NCBI GenBank assembly: GCA_004352715.1
Contig: SCFE01000031.1
Location: forward strand, 1,715,952-1,779,951
Direction: 5' to 3'
Length of the DNA stretch: 64,000 nucleotides
From: Hofstenia miamia
Lineage: Eukaryota; Xenacoelomorpha; Acoela
Shown here: piece by piece, positions 63,880-64,000 of the stretch
How positions within the stretch are numbered: the first letter of the stretch is position 1
How the letters are laid out: every line of letters starts with the position of its first letter
The notes under the pieces: model-generated
Seen by the model: the letters and a program-made list of their open reading frames with translations, nothing else
Databases searched by the model: none
What the model was told of the DNA's origin: nothing
Translations under genes and position numbers: made by a program

Positions 63880-64000
63880 CTAAAATTATGTTTAATTTTT
63901 TTAATAAAATATGTCGATATATATATATAAAACTACAATAGAGCATATTTTTTATTACTATGATGAATGTATTAATGATACACTAAATATTTTATAAAAC

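Noticed and set aside
1-64000. CRISPR arrays, operons, tRNA or rRNA genes
   Set aside because: None seen; repeats are transposon- or microsatellite-type and the gene structure is intron-containing eukaryotic.

Overview
The window is a 64 kb piece of a draft animal genome. It is very AT-rich, coding sequence is split by GT..AG introns, and transposable-element debris is dense, so it is eukaryotic. The mix of elements (Tc1/mariner, hAT, piggyBac-like, Penelope-like, Dong/R4-like, other LINEs, gypsy) plus a long cadherin gene points to an invertebrate. I cannot decide between phyla, though arthropod and cnidarian both fit. Five runs of N are present: four of exactly 1000 and one of 202. Six single n characters also occur, and these behave as contig joints.

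The main gene is a large non-classical cadherin on the minus strand, reconstructed exon by exon from about 59.4 kb down to 21.5 kb. Twenty-one exons join with every reading phase compatible, giving 3758 coding bases (about 1252 residues). They encode 11 visible extracellular cadherin (EC) repeats, a juxtamembrane region and one transmembrane helix. The 5' end (signal peptide, any further ECs) was not found. A candidate cytoplasmic-tail exon lies at 16.3-16.6 kb. The architecture recalls protocadherin-15/Cad99C, which is an inference from domain order only.

The 5' half of this gene appears twice. The sequence at 42.1-46.6 kb recurs at 47.6-51.6 kb, and 51.9-54.3 kb recurs at 57.2-59.6 kb. The repeats start at N gaps, and single n characters stand where the other copy has 157 or 773 extra bases. 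False duplication from two haplotypes is the simplest reading. One copy has lost an exon at a joint and another has an extra base at a splice donor.

Layout by coordinate: 0.03-1.2 kb, hAT-like non-autonomous element; 1.7-2.7 kb (minus), atlastin/GBP-like GTPase; 3.1-3.5 kb, unknown coding-like segment; 4.3-5.7 kb, dispersed repeat; 5.9-7.7 kb, Tc1 element with a nested hAT MITE; 7.7-8.7 kb, LINE remnant with another hAT MITE; 8.7-10.7 kb, LINE with an open reverse-transcriptase frame; 11.6-11.9 kb, decayed paralogue of the 16.3 kb exon; 12.2-13.1 kb, gypsy pol remnant; 13.7-15.4 kb, element with CCAAT-rich inverted ends; 16.8-17.9 kb, Penelope-like remnant; 18.1-19.1 kb, Dong/R4-like element in TAA repeats; 19.1-19.7 kb, hAT MITE; 20.3-21.1 kb, LINE remnant; 21.5-59.4 kb, the cadherin gene with many insertions in its introns; 63.5-63.9 kb, last exon of another minus-strand gene.
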